From Marispirochaeta sp. (lineage in GTDB: Bacteria; Spirochaetota; Spirochaetia; JC444; Marispirochaetaceae), in the NCBI RefSeq assembly GCF_963668165.1, contig NZ_OY764212.1, positions 620,001-684,000 of the forward strand: a stretch of 64,000 nucleotides of DNA, read 5' to 3'. The first letter of the stretch is position 1; the number at the start of each line of letters is the position of its first letter. The position numbers and the translations under genes are program-made. The notes under the pieces were generated by a model. It had not been told where the DNA came from. It was given only the letters and a program-made list of their open reading frames with translations, and made no database searches. Of the stretch, positions 16,149 to 25,168 are shown piece by piece.

Positions 16149-16811
16149 ATGAATAAAGAACTTATACTGCGATTGACGAAATACAAACGGATACTCAACA
16201 AGCTGAAAGCCCTGGGTCTTGAGCGGGTTTTCTCCAATAATCTGGGCGACGCTATCGGGGTATCCCCGGCTCTGGTGCGGAAAGATTTTTCCAATCTTAG
16301 TCTGCCTGGAAACAAACGCGGGGGCTACAATATTGATGATCTGACCGAAAGGCTTGACCGCGTACTGGGATACGATGAAAATCAGAACGTTATTATCGTG
16401 GGCTGCGGACGCATAGGAACCGCTCTGATGCGTTTTGACGAGTTTCATCACGAAGGAATACGCATCAAGGCCGGCTTTGACGCTGCCCCGGAGCATGTTG
16501 ACAACTCTACGGAAATTCCCGTGTATCCTCTGGAGAAGCTCCCTGAGTTCGTAAAGGAAAATGACATACGGGTCGGGATTATCGCTGTTCCCGACAATGC
16601 CGCCTCTCAGGTCTTTGATTTAATGGTTACCTCCGGCATCAAGGGCATCCTGAATTTTGCTGCTGTCGAACTGAAATGCGCCGCCATAGAAAAGGATTGT
16701 CCGGCAAACTGCACGGTACACAATGTAAACATCGGGCTGGAAATCGAGCACCTTTTTTATCAGCTTAATCTGACCGAATCCGGTATTGGCTGCGAGGACT
16801 CCTCGGACTAA
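16149..16811 (+). CDS. rex: Redox-sensing transcriptional repressor Rex
   Basis: 220-aa NAD(H)-responsive repressor. An N-terminal winged helix (residues 1-78, with GVSPALVRKDFSNL as the recognition region) is followed by a Rossmann fold with VGCGRIGTAL (about 90) and a C-terminal swapped helix. A high NADH/NAD+ ratio releases it from DNA. ATG behind GAGAAGGTATT. Divergent from the hydrogenase operon, whose function is NAD(P)H reoxidation, with a Rex-like site between. Confidence 0.95.
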   Translation: MNKELILRLTKYKRILNKLKALGLERVFSNNLGDAIGVSPALVRKDFSNLSLPGNKRGGYNIDDLTERLDRVLGYDENQNVIIVGCGRIGTALMRFDEFHHEGIRIKAGFDAAPEHVDNSTEIPVYPLEKLPEFVKENDIRVGIIAVPDNAASQVFDLMVTSGIKGILNFAAVELKCAAIEKDCPANCTVHNVNIGLEIEHLFYQLNLTESGIGCEDSSD

Positions 16812-16822
16812 CGGAAACACAG

Positions 16823-17698
16823 GTGGAGATGGCCCAGATTTATCTGATTGCAGCAATTACAGCCGCCGCGTTTTTTGCTGTAGTGACCCTTATTCTGCTT
16901 TTTCAGCTGAGGGAACGGAACAGGGAAACATCCATGCCTTCAGAGTTCATGGCGAAGATGGACCGCATCGATACAATCGCCCGGGAAATGGAAACATTAA
17001 CCCGGGCTTTTCTTGTTCCCAGGACCCGGGGAGGAATGGGAGAACAGCTGCTGGAAGACCTGCTTAAAGCCTGGCTCCCGCCCCAGTATATCCTGCTGCA
17101 GCACCGATTCAACAACGGCGCCAGGGTGGATGCGGCGGTCAAGGTAGGAGACCGGATTGTCTCCATCGATGCCAAGTTCCCCTACGAAAGCATTGCCCCT
17201 CTTCTGGACAAAGAGAACAGCGGCTCAAACAAGACCCGGGCCGGAGAACTGCGAAGGATCTTCTGTGGATACGTGGACGACATTGCAGCAAAGTACATCC
17301 GTCCGGAAGAAAAAACCTTTCATTTTGCCCTGCTGTATATCCCTTCCGAGAACCTTTACTACCGGGCCTTTATTGAAGAACAGAGCGGGCTGATGGATTA
17401 CGCTCTGAAGCAGAGCGTCGTCCCCGTAAGTCCCGGCAGCTTGTTCATCTATCTGCAGACAATCGCCGTGGGACTTAAAGGCTTTGCCCTCTCGAAGCAT
17501 CAAAAGGAGCTGATGGAAACCCTTTACACGCTGCAGCGGGACTTCCGTTCCTTCGCCAAGAGCTACACGGTAACCGGGACACAGCTGAGAAATGCAGCGA
17601 GAAACTTCGAAGATTCCCTGGGATCTTTTGTACGGCTGGAATCGACTCTGGAACGCCTGATAGACAAGGGTCCGGAGAACAGGCCGGAGGACACATAG
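16823..17698 (+). CDS. rmuC: RmuC-family DNA recombination protein
   Basis: 291-aa RmuC-domain protein: one N-terminal membrane helix (about residues 6-27), a short linker, then the RmuC nuclease-like domain with GMGEQLLEDLL, DAAVKVGDRIVSIDAKFPYE and RRIFCGYVDDIAAKYI. The Asp/Lys pair in SIDAKFP resembles a PD-(D/E)XK core. It is shorter than E. coli RmuC (about 475 aa) because the coiled-coil between membrane helix and domain is short. The start is GTG at 16823 or ATG at 16829; neither has a clear ribosome site. It is 11 nt after rex, probably cotranscribed. Confidence 0.85.
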   Translation: MEMAQIYLIAAITAAAFFAVVTLILLFQLRERNRETSMPSEFMAKMDRIDTIAREMETLTRAFLVPRTRGGMGEQLLEDLLKAWLPPQYILLQHRFNNGARVDAAVKVGDRIVSIDAKFPYESIAPLLDKENSGSNKTRAGELRRIFCGYVDDIAAKYIRPEEKTFHFALLYIPSENLYYRAFIEEQSGLMDYALKQSVVPVSPGSLFIYLQTIAVGLKGFALSKHQKELMETLYTLQRDFRSFAKSYTVTGTQLRNAARNFEDSLGSFVRLESTLERLIDKGPENRPEDT

Positions 17699-17723
17699 GC
17701 CCGGTACAGGTTATGCCCGGGGC

Positions 17724-18749
17724 TTACCTTTCTTCCAGCACAATGAGCAGCGGCAGGTGATCGGAGTACCCGGTCATGGTTTTCGCGCTGTAAGCCAGGG
17801 GTGTTCCGTATGCATTCAGCAGCAGCGGATCATCGATTAATATGCATTCAGCAACATCCCAGCCCGACCCGTCTGCAAGCTCGCGGTTCCAGAAAAAGTG
17901 GTCAATCCGTTCCCAGGCTCCTCCGTAAAAATAGCTGCCTCCGTTTTCTTTTTCTGACCAGAAAGAGTATAGGCGGGCTTCGGTGGCTGCAGATTCTTCC
18001 GGTGGATTCTGGAAAACACTCAGCACAGGAGGAAATCCTGCCTCATCGCCAGGACCAAGAGCTGCAGGGTACTCCCGTCCTTCCTCCCAGGGGTCCTCGT
18101 TAAAATCTCCTGCGAGGATAATATTCAAGCCGGTATGTGTTTCGCGCAGTTCTTCAATTCTCCGCCTTATCAGCAGGGCAGAGCGGATACGCTCGGGTTC
18201 TGTCGCTTCGGCCCCGCCAAGACGGGATTTCCAGTGGTTATTCAGGAGAACGATCCGTTCTTCACCGTACTGAATACTTACTTCCAGAATGTTTCGTTCT
18301 GTATCGTTCCCTCCCGGCCGATGAACCAGGACATTTTCAACCGGTACCCGGGAGATAATCCCGGTCTGGGCAGCAGCTCCCCGGGCTTTAGGTGCGGCAT
18401 AAAAATCATAGCCTCCCAGAGGCAGGAAATCCCGGGCCAGGCGCTCCAGTGTACCGCGGTTCTCTACCTCCTGTAGCAACAGAATGTCAGGTTCCCGCGG
18501 GGCTTTGCGAATTGCCTCTGCCAGAGCGGCGAGTTTTCCAAGATATGTCTCGTTGTTCCATGTGCCTGAGGAAGGATCATACTCGGGATACTCGGTTCCC
18601 TGATCGACGTCATCGAAGAGGTTCTGACAATTATAACTTAAAATGACAAGCCGGCTGCCGCCATCTCCAAAAGGATCCATGGGACAGCCGGCACATCCGG
18701 CAAAAACACATACGATTACAAGTGATACCCAGCGTGAATCCGGTTTCAC
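17724..18749 (-). CDS. Endonuclease/exonuclease/phosphatase-family lipoprotein
   Basis: 341-aa exported protein. A lipoprotein signal peptide ends at a lipobox around FAGCAGC (Cys about residue 19 or 22). The mature part is an EEP-fold domain: LSYNCQNLFDD, LLQEVENRGTL (metal-binding Glu), LNNHWKSRLGG (His), LAGDFNEDPWE (Asp/Asn) and GYSDHLPLLI (catalytic Asp-His). All metal and catalytic positions of DNase I/phosphatase relatives are there, so it should hydrolyse phosphodiesters or phosphomonoesters outside the cytoplasm. GTG start with GGAGGTAACGCC upstream. Substrate unknown. Confidence 0.88.
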   Translation of the reverse strand: MKPDSRWVSLVIVCVFAGCAGCPMDPFGDGGSRLVILSYNCQNLFDDVDQGTEYPEYDPSSGTWNNETYLGKLAALAEAIRKAPREPDILLLQEVENRGTLERLARDFLPLGGYDFYAAPKARGAAAQTGIISRVPVENVLVHRPGGNDTERNILEVSIQYGEERIVLLNNHWKSRLGGAEATEPERIRSALLIRRRIEELRETHTGLNIILAGDFNEDPWEEGREYPAALGPGDEAGFPPVLSVFQNPPEESAATEARLYSFWSEKENGGSYFYGGAWERIDHFFWNRELADGSGWDVAECILIDDPLLLNAYGTPLAYSAKTMTGYSDHLPLLIVLEER

Positions 18750-18800
18750 GGCGTTACCTCCATACGGTAGTACCGCGAAAAGCCTCCAGGGCTTCAGATG

Positions 18801-19757
18801 TCAGTCCTGTTTCTTCACATATTCGTTAACAGCGGCTACCTCGTCGATCTTCCCCGCTTCCGGCGTGAAGGTAGTTCCGGTTATTCCTTCATAAGCTCCT
18901 ACGTAGCGCCGGGCTGTCTCCAGTCGAACTTCATCCGGAATATCGGGAGCTTTCCCGTCACCCATAAAACCCTTCTCGATCAGCCATTGCCGCAGGTACT
19001 CCTTATCCAGCTTGTGGGGGCCATTGCCAGTCTTGAACTGCTGTTCATAGGAGTCGGCAAACCAGAACCGGCTTGAATCGGGGGTATGCACCTCATCTAC
19101 AAGATGGACCTGTCCGTTCAGGATGCCGAATTCGTACTTGGTATCCACCAGAATAAGTCCCTGTCGTACACAGTCTTCGGTGCCGCGGCGAAACAGGTCC
19201 ACTGCGGCCTTCTGCACTGTCTCCCAAATGCCGGGATCCACCAGCTTCTGACGGATAATCTCTTCTGAAGAAATGGGTTCATCATGCAGCCCCTGCTCAG
19301 CCTTTGTGGAAGGGGTTATCAGAGGCGTTTCAAAGCGCTGGTTCATCTGCATCCCGGCGGGCAGCTCGATTCCCGAGACAGATTTACCGGCTTTGTAATC
19401 CCGCCAGGCGGAACCGGTAAGATATCCACGGACGACAACCTCTACAGGCAGCATTTCACATTTCCGTACCGCCACAGTTCTGGGAGTAACACTCTCGATT
19501 ATATGATTTGGAATGATGTCATCAGTACGGGAAAACCAGTGCAGCGCGACCTTGTTCAGGACCTCGCCCTTACAGGGAATGGTCGATAAAACCTTGTCGA
19601 AAGCCGAGATACGGTCCGAGGTAGAGATTACCAGGGTATCTCCAAGATCGATAATATCCCGGACCTTACCGCTGATCACCGTACTGCCGCAAGGCAGGGT
19701 CTCCGGCAGGCCCTTGAAAGTCCGTTTGATTTCATGGTCCAGGAAAGGATACGCCAT
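18801..19757 (-). CDS. purC: Phosphoribosylaminoimidazole-succinocarboxamide synthase
   Basis: SAICAR synthetase, 318 aa, the longer type. It joins aspartate to CAIR using ATP in purine synthesis. Motifs: GKVRDIIDLGDTLVISTSDRISAFD near residue 30 (given here in part as the ATP loop), VVRGYLTGSAWRDYKAG, LILVDTKYEFG and DEVHTPDSSRFW. The frame extends to 19790 inside clpP, but the ATG at 19757, 1 nt past the clpP stop and behind CTGGGGAAATAAT, fits the family. Translation is probably coupled to clpP. Confidence 0.94.
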   Translation of the reverse strand: MAYPFLDHEIKRTFKGLPETLPCGSTVISGKVRDIIDLGDTLVISTSDRISAFDKVLSTIPCKGEVLNKVALHWFSRTDDIIPNHIIESVTPRTVAVRKCEMLPVEVVVRGYLTGSAWRDYKAGKSVSGIELPAGMQMNQRFETPLITPSTKAEQGLHDEPISSEEIIRQKLVDPGIWETVQKAAVDLFRRGTEDCVRQGLILVDTKYEFGILNGQVHLVDEVHTPDSSRFWFADSYEQQFKTGNGPHKLDKEYLRQWLIEKGFMGDGKAPDIPDEVRLETARRYVGAYEGITGTTFTPEAGKIDEVAAVNEYVKKQD

Positions 19758-19758
19758 A

Positions 19759-20346
19759 TTATTTCCCCAGTTCTGAACGGTTGGCGACAATGCGCTGTAT
19801 CAGGCCATACTCTTCGGCCTCGCCGGCATTCATCCAGAAATCCCGGTCAGTATCTTTTTCTACCTTCGAGATATCCTGACCGGTCTCGTCGGAGATCAGC
19901 TTGTTGATCTTTTCTTTGAGTTTTTCGATCTCCTTGGCATGGATCTCGATTTCTGTAGCCACCCCGCGGACACCGCTTAAGGGCTGATGGATAAGATAGT
20001 GGGAGTTGGGAAGCCCCAGACGTCTCTCCCTGGGAGCCGCAAGCAGGATAAGGGCTCCGGCGCTGGCGACCAGGCCCATGCCGATGGTATACACCTTGGG
20101 AGAGACAAAACGAATCATATCAAAAATTGCATACCCCGCATCGGCATCTCCGCCGGGGGAGTCGATAAAAACACGAATCGGATCGTCTCCTTCGGTTTCC
20201 AGTAAAAGAAGCTGTCGGATTACCCGCTCGGCAAGCTCCTTATTGACCTCTCCCGAGAGCAGAATGTTCCGGGTTTTCAACATCCGCTCGATCAAGGGTT
20301 CCGTGGTTTTCTGTTTATCCTGTTCGTTATTCTCTTCGAGACGCAT
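19759..20346 (-). CDS. clpP: ATP-dependent Clp protease proteolytic subunit
   Basis: 195-aa serine peptidase of the ClpP family. Catalytic Ser in GLVASAGALI (about 95), His in HYLIHQPL (about 120), Asp in TDRDFWMN (about 169). It forms a barrel that degrades proteins fed by ClpX or ClpA/C. No clpX or tig gene is adjacent, which with the somewhat divergent N-terminus suggests a second ClpP paralogue, as is common in spirochaetes. ATG behind TAGGAGAGAATA. Followed directly by purC. Confidence 0.93.
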   Translation of the reverse strand: MRLEENNEQDKQKTTEPLIERMLKTRNILLSGEVNKELAERVIRQLLLLETEGDDPIRVFIDSPGGDADAGYAIFDMIRFVSPKVYTIGMGLVASAGALILLAAPRERRLGLPNSHYLIHQPLSGVRGVATEIEIHAKEIEKLKEKINKLISDETGQDISKVEKDTDRDFWMNAGEAEEYGLIQRIVANRSELGK

Positions 20347-20447
20347 TATTCTCTCCTAATAAAAACTCCACACCATGGTGGACTATATACATACTACCGT
20401 AAAGCACCTATTGTCAATCGAAGATAACTAAGAGTAGGATTACAGCC

Positions 20448-21344
20448 ATGAAAGCAGCCTTTGCGGCCATTATCGGACGCCCCTCTGTCGGAAAATCTAC
20501 ATTACTCAACACATTATGCGGAAACAAGGTTTCCATTGTTGCTCCCACACCTCAGACTACCCGTAATACAATTCGGGGCATCCATTCTGATGAGCGGGGG
20601 CAGATAGTGTTTCTGGATACCCCCGGATTTCATGATTCGGAAAAAAAGATGAACCGTTATTTAAAGGAAAACGCCCTCTCTGCTCTGGAAGAGATTGATC
20701 TGGTGCTCTACATGATCGACCCCACGCGGCCCGCGGGGAGTGAAGAAAAGACCCTCATGGGTCTTCTGGCCTCTCGGCGGGAGACGACCATTGCGATAAT
20801 CAACAAGGCGGACATGCGGGGGGCAAAGATAGATCAGATTTCTGAGCTCGTCCGCAGCGAACTTGATCCCGCTGAGATTCTGGTGGTTTCGGCCCGCACT
20901 GGAGAGGGTACGGATAAACTGCTGGAGATACTGTATCAGCACTCCCCGGCGGGAGACCCCTTCTATCCCACGGAATACTATACCGACCAGCAGCCCTCCT
21001 TTCGGGCAGCGGAGATTATTCGGGAATGGGCGGTGAACCGGGTCAGCCAGGAAATACCCCACGCCATCTACGTGGAAATCGCCGACATGGAAGAACGGGA
21101 GGTAACCACCGCTGCCGGAGAAACCCGCTTTAAACTCTGGATACGTGCTTTTCTTGTAGTGGAACGGGAAAGCCAGAAGGGTATTTTAGTCGGAAAGAAG
21201 GGCAAACTTATTACGGAAATCCGCAAGGGGGCCCGAAAGGACCTGGAAAAGATATTTCCCCACCGCATCGACCTGGATCTTCGGGTCAAGGTTAATCCAA
21301 AATGGCGGAACAAGGACCCTCTTTTAAAAAGACTCCTCTCGTAA
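20448..21344 (+). CDS. era: GTPase Era
   Basis: 298-aa ribosome-assembly GTPase. G1 GRPSVGKST (residues 10-18), G2 around TTRNTIRG, G3 DTPGFH, G4 NKAD, then a C-terminal KH domain with GILVGKKGKLITEIRKGARK that binds 16S rRNA near its 3' end. ATG behind GAGTAGGATTACAGCC. Divergent from clpP; the 100-nt gap holds a CACCATGGTG palindrome but no strong promoter that I can assign. Confidence 0.95.
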   Translation: MKAAFAAIIGRPSVGKSTLLNTLCGNKVSIVAPTPQTTRNTIRGIHSDERGQIVFLDTPGFHDSEKKMNRYLKENALSALEEIDLVLYMIDPTRPAGSEEKTLMGLLASRRETTIAIINKADMRGAKIDQISELVRSELDPAEILVVSARTGEGTDKLLEILYQHSPAGDPFYPTEYYTDQQPSFRAAEIIREWAVNRVSQEIPHAIYVEIADMEEREVTTAAGETRFKLWIRAFLVVERESQKGILVGKKGKLITEIRKGARKDLEKIFPHRIDLDLRVKVNPKWRNKDPLLKRLLS

Positions 21345-21486
21345 AATCAAACTTCCACTATTCTCATGTTTCCCGTGGTCCGGGAGTCAAAATACACGTA
21401 TATTCTCCGTATAGAGTATAGACACCGACCGGCTGCGTCCGGGAGGGGCTTCCAACACGGCTGATGTTCGGTGGAGGAGGAAAAAT

Positions 21487-22305
21487 ATGGCGGTTATTTG
21501 CATATCCCGGGAACTCGCCGCCAACGGCGAAGAAACTGCCAGGGAGCTTACGAAAATCGGCGGATACCGTTACATCGAAAGTAATCACATCGAATCCCGT
21601 ATGACAGAAATGAAGATCGATCATCAGGATATCCGGCACTTCGACGAACGCAAACCGGGCCCCTTAAGCCTGCTTCCTGAACGGCGTTTACGGTTTTTGC
21701 AAGTCCTCAAGGAGATCATCTATGAGGAAGCTTCACGAGGAAACTGCATTATCCTTGGAAGAGGGGCCGGGGCACTATTGAGGGGGATTCCGGGAGTTAT
21801 CTCGGTCTGTCTTGTGGCACCCCGGGAGCTCCGGGTACACCGAATAAAGCTTGCCCACAGCTGTGATGAAAGAACGGCGGAGCATCAAATCCGTCAAAGC
21901 GATCACGACAGAAGGGGATTCCTGAAATACTTTTTCGATCTGGACTGGCACAATGGCGAGAACTACGATCTGACAATCAACACCGGAGCAATCAACCCCA
22001 AAGACACAGCCGCTCTTATTGATTCGTTTCGGGGTTTTGCTGTCAGCTCTGCGGATGAAAAACGCGGTATTCAGATGCTTAAGGAACTGAGAATCCAGTC
22101 AGCCGTAATGGCCGAGATTCTCTACGCCCGGAAACTCCGCGTGCAGGGATTTTCTGCCACCATGAAGAACGGCAGACTGACCCTGAGCGGTATTGCCGGT
22201 TCCAGGGAGGAATCTCAGGCCGCGGAGACAGCCGCGCGGAGCATTGAAGGCGTTGAAATGCTGGACAATCAGATCGCGGTTTTGCCTCACGCTTCAGCCA
22301 GCTGA
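21487..22305 (+). CDS. Cytidylate-kinase-like protein with C-terminal BON domain
   Basis: 272 aa. The N-terminal 185 residues follow the cytidylate kinase-like (CMK2/AAK6) fold: VICISRELAANGEETAREL at the P-loop position, CIILGRGAGALLRG, VCLVAPRELRVHRIK, and DWHNGENYDLTINTGAI. The P-loop has AANGEE where family members usually have a glycine-rich GSGG segment, so NTP binding may be altered. Residues about 203-268 form a BON-like domain (MKNGRLTLSGIAGSREES, VEMLDNQIAV), normally a lipid- or ligand-binding module of periplasmic proteins; here no signal peptide exists, so it acts in the cytoplasm. Start ATG behind GGTGGAGGAGGAAAAAT. Function uncertain. Confidence 0.75.
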   Translation: MAVICISRELAANGEETARELTKIGGYRYIESNHIESRMTEMKIDHQDIRHFDERKPGPLSLLPERRLRFLQVLKEIIYEEASRGNCIILGRGAGALLRGIPGVISVCLVAPRELRVHRIKLAHSCDERTAEHQIRQSDHDRRGFLKYFFDLDWHNGENYDLTINTGAINPKDTAALIDSFRGFAVSSADEKRGIQMLKELRIQSAVMAEILYARKLRVQGFSATMKNGRLTLSGIAGSREESQAAETAARSIEGVEMLDNQIAVLPHASAS

Positions 22306-22352
22306 TCTGCAGGGATGTCCTTGCATAAAGCCCCGGAGGATCCCCCCCCATT

Positions 22353-23492
22353 CTATTCAAAAAGGAATTGCCAGGAAACTGCCGTCTCTACCATGGTTTC
22401 CGCTGAGTCGAAGAACTGTACTCCGGATTTTTCAAATCGGACCTTAACAACTTTACCGAAACTCCTGGGGACCCTCACCACACCCTGGATATAGGGGATA
22501 GTAAGGGCCTGTTTCTGCTTCAGTCGTACAGACGTGGGGATTCCCTGTTCGGTGAGAAGGTTTTTCCGGGCGGAGGTCTTCAGCCCCTCGGCAAAAAAAG
22601 AACAGACATCCTCGAGGCCCAGGCAGCGTGTCCTGCCGTTCCAGGGAGCCTGGTGCCGGCTGCAATTCTCCATCCATAGTACCGTAGAGTTCAGTATCGC
22701 CGGATTCTTGAGAGCGAACCAGAGGTAACCCTCCGATGCCGCAGTGGCACTGGTCCATACAGGTTTTTCCTTAGCTTTCGGCTTCCGCTGAAAGATCTGG
22801 AGGATATCCCCGAACCCCTCCCTGGCGGGAAAAATTGAACAGTCAGAAAAGGGCTCCTCCTTCCAGATAGTCGGGACTTTTTCAATCCGGGAAAACCGGC
22901 TACCCGGCGCCAGGGAGTAATACTCCCTGGCACTGTAGGCCGCGGAAGATCTGGGTGCAACCATGCCAAACTGAATCGGACTATGACCGATCAGAAAAGG
23001 CCCCTGCGCGGAAGGATCAAGAATGGCGTGGTGTCCAAGGCTTACAGGTCCCGTAAACCCTTCGATGGTATGACGCTGATAGATGACCGACTCATCCTTT
23101 TTAAGAAAGATCTCTTTTCGAATGCCGCCTTCCCGGACCTTAGTCTTCATGCTGGTAGACAGAAAAACGTCCTCCCCTTCTATGGTAACTGTGGGGGATT
23201 CCCAGCGTTCCACTGCCGATTCTCCATGGGCGGGATGCACCTCGCCGCGAAAATTGTTATCGGTTCCGAAGGGGACGCAGAAAAAATCTCCCCGCATGGG
23301 ACGAAGAACAGGCCACTCGGGCCTTTCATGCTCATCCTGCCAGGGGCTTATAAAGTAGGGTTTGAGCGGTTTTCTGGAGCGGTGAAAAAAGGTAACAGGG
23401 GCCATGTGCCCGCCGGTTTCAGTAAGAAAAAGCCGAACCGTACTGTTCTCAAGAAACCAGCCGTTTTGACCATGGGAGACACTTTTTCGCAT
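22353..23492 (-). CDS. Galactose mutarotase-like superfamily protein, function unknown
   Basis: 379 aa, cytoplasmic, no signal peptide. The N-terminal NSTVRLFLTETGGHMAPVTF and later GHHAILDP, WKEEPFSDCS, LWFALKNPAILNSTVLWMEN and PWNGRTRCLGLEDVC fit the beta-sandwich of aldose-1-epimerase/galactose-mutarotase-like proteins, in the sense of carbohydrate binding. I do not recognise a named subfamily. ATG behind GAGGAGGGCCTGATC. It lies 53 nt downstream of lysS on the same strand and may share its transcript, but a functional link is not evident. Confidence 0.55.
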   Translation of the reverse strand: MRKSVSHGQNGWFLENSTVRLFLTETGGHMAPVTFFHRSRKPLKPYFISPWQDEHERPEWPVLRPMRGDFFCVPFGTDNNFRGEVHPAHGESAVERWESPTVTIEGEDVFLSTSMKTKVREGGIRKEIFLKKDESVIYQRHTIEGFTGPVSLGHHAILDPSAQGPFLIGHSPIQFGMVAPRSSAAYSAREYYSLAPGSRFSRIEKVPTIWKEEPFSDCSIFPAREGFGDILQIFQRKPKAKEKPVWTSATAASEGYLWFALKNPAILNSTVLWMENCSRHQAPWNGRTRCLGLEDVCSFFAEGLKTSARKNLLTEQGIPTSVRLKQKQALTIPYIQGVVRVPRSFGKVVKVRFEKSGVQFFDSAETMVETAVSWQFLFE

Positions 23493-23545
23493 GATCAGGC
23501 CCTCCTCATTTATCTCTGTTTACCGGAATCGAACAACTCAAGGGG

Positions 23546-25123
23546 TCAGTATTTTTCCAGCAGGGGAAGAATACGGTCCTTGCCGGCACTTAAAATAAAG
23601 GCAGCCAGGCGGGGCCCCTTTTCTTTTCCAATAACAGCCCGATATACCAGGGCAAAAAAATCCGGAGCAGCGAAGCCGTGCTCTCCTGCCACAGCATAGA
23701 TGGCTTCGCTCAAGGATTTTTCATCATGGTTCTGCAGGTTGCGAACCACAGCCGCCAGAGCCCTGAGAGCCTGCTTCTCCGTGTCGGATACATCCAGGGA
23801 AGAGGTATCCGCTTCCTTCAGAGAGAAGCGGAAATCATCCGGAGCATAGGAGCTTATCCAGTTCCAGGCACACTCAGCCCGTTTGCGGAGCCTCCCGATC
23901 TGATACTCCTGCACATCCGGCAGAGCCGCAATGGTCTGGTCGATATCGCCGTTGCAGGTCTGCAGCAAATTAGTCAGGTGACGAATGGGAATCTGATACG
24001 GTATCTTCTCAGGCAAAACGTCCACCTGGGAGAGTTCGTAGATTCTGGCCTGCTTTTCCCATTTTTTGCGCTGTTTTTCCGTCTCCGGCTTATTGAAGAA
24101 GGTACGCTCGCACTTGTCGTAATCCTCGTAAATCTTGAGGACATCAAGATCAAAGGAGATCGCGAACTCGGCATTCGGCCTGGTGCCGGCAAAAAGAAAG
24201 CGGGTAACCTCGGGGGTGTAGATCTCAAGGACATCCGCCAGACTGACCACCTCTCCGGAGGAGGAGGAGATCTTACCGCCCCTGCCTTTTATGCGCACAA
24301 AATCGTACTGAAAGGTTACCGGGGCCTGTCCGTCGTATACCGCGTGAACAATCTTTTCCGCCGTATCGAAGCTGCCGCCTTCGGAGTGGTGGTCCTTTCC
24401 TGCAGGTTCAAAATCCACTCCTTCCTTGTGCCAGCGCATAGGCCAGTCAATACGCCATGGCAATTTAACCGTGGAGGCGGAGCGTAAGTCCAGGGTCTCG
24501 CTGTTACCGCAGGATTCACAGCTGTAGCTGACCGACCAGCCGCCGTCCCAGGAATCCACTTTGGTTGTGTCTCTGCCACAGGCGGTGCAGAATACGGAGA
24601 CTGGAATCCACTCTTCAGGGAGCGGGCATGTTCGGTGCTCGTTCAGGATTCCCCGGGCAGCATCCTGGTGTTCCAGGGCCACGCGGATCTGTGCAGCATA
24701 TCTGGAAGCGCCGTATTCCTTTGCCTGATAGATAAATTCAGGTTGTATGCCCACCATGGGAAGCAGCTCCTCGACGGCCTTTTCGTTGGCCCGGGCGTAA
24801 CTCTCTTCCCGGCCGTGAGGGTCCGGTACCTCGGTAATGGATTTTCGCAGGTACTTTTCCAGCTCCTCCGGATTGGGCATATTCTTCGGTACCTTGCGGA
24901 ATACGTCGAAGTCGTCCCAGGAATAGATAAAACGTACCTCTTTGCCCCGGTCCTTTAAAGCCCGGGCGACCAGTTCGGTGGAGATAATCTCGCGAAAATT
25001 GCCGATATGGACTGTGCCCGAAGGGGTAATCCCCGAAGCACAGGTGTAAACAGGCTTATCGCCCTTTTCTCTGATGATCCTGTCTGCGTTGACGTCAGCC
25101 CAGTGGGAAGTTTTCGGTGCCAT
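23546..25123 (-). CDS. lysS: Lysyl-tRNA synthetase, class I
   Basis: 525-aa class I LysRS, the archaeal-type enzyme that replaces class II LysRS in spirochaetes. Signature motifs: HIGNFREI (HIGH equivalent, about 37), KISSSSGEVVS (KMSKS equivalent, about 285), a zinc-binding insertion with CTACGRDTTK and CESCGNSE, and the C-terminal anticodon-binding helical cage. ATG at 25123 has no Shine-Dalgarno: upstream is CCCTC and a TATAGT box ends 7 nt before the ATG, so translation is probably leaderless. The gene strongly supports a spirochaete source. Confidence 0.95.
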   Translation of the reverse strand: MAPKTSHWADVNADRIIREKGDKPVYTCASGITPSGTVHIGNFREIISTELVARALKDRGKEVRFIYSWDDFDVFRKVPKNMPNPEELEKYLRKSITEVPDPHGREESYARANEKAVEELLPMVGIQPEFIYQAKEYGASRYAAQIRVALEHQDAARGILNEHRTCPLPEEWIPVSVFCTACGRDTTKVDSWDGGWSVSYSCESCGNSETLDLRSASTVKLPWRIDWPMRWHKEGVDFEPAGKDHHSEGGSFDTAEKIVHAVYDGQAPVTFQYDFVRIKGRGGKISSSSGEVVSLADVLEIYTPEVTRFLFAGTRPNAEFAISFDLDVLKIYEDYDKCERTFFNKPETEKQRKKWEKQARIYELSQVDVLPEKIPYQIPIRHLTNLLQTCNGDIDQTIAALPDVQEYQIGRLRKRAECAWNWISSYAPDDFRFSLKEADTSSLDVSDTEKQALRALAAVVRNLQNHDEKSLSEAIYAVAGEHGFAAPDFFALVYRAVIGKEKGPRLAAFILSAGKDRILPLLEKY

Positions 25124-25130
25124 GAGGGTT

Positions 25131-25160
25131 ACTATACCGCAGCAGCGGCAGGAACTTCAA
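25131..25160 (-). promoter_or_regulatory. lysS promoter predicting a leaderless mRNA
   Basis: Minus strand TTGAAG (25155-25160), 18-nt spacer, TATAGT (25131-25136), then 7 nt to the ATG. There is no ribosome site in those 7 nt. Confidence 0.5.
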
Positions 25161-25168
25161 GCGAGTGT

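Noticed and set aside
23678..24487. 269-codon plus-strand frame within lysS
   Set aside because: Opposite strand shadow of the class I LysRS gene; no recognisable domain or ribosome site.
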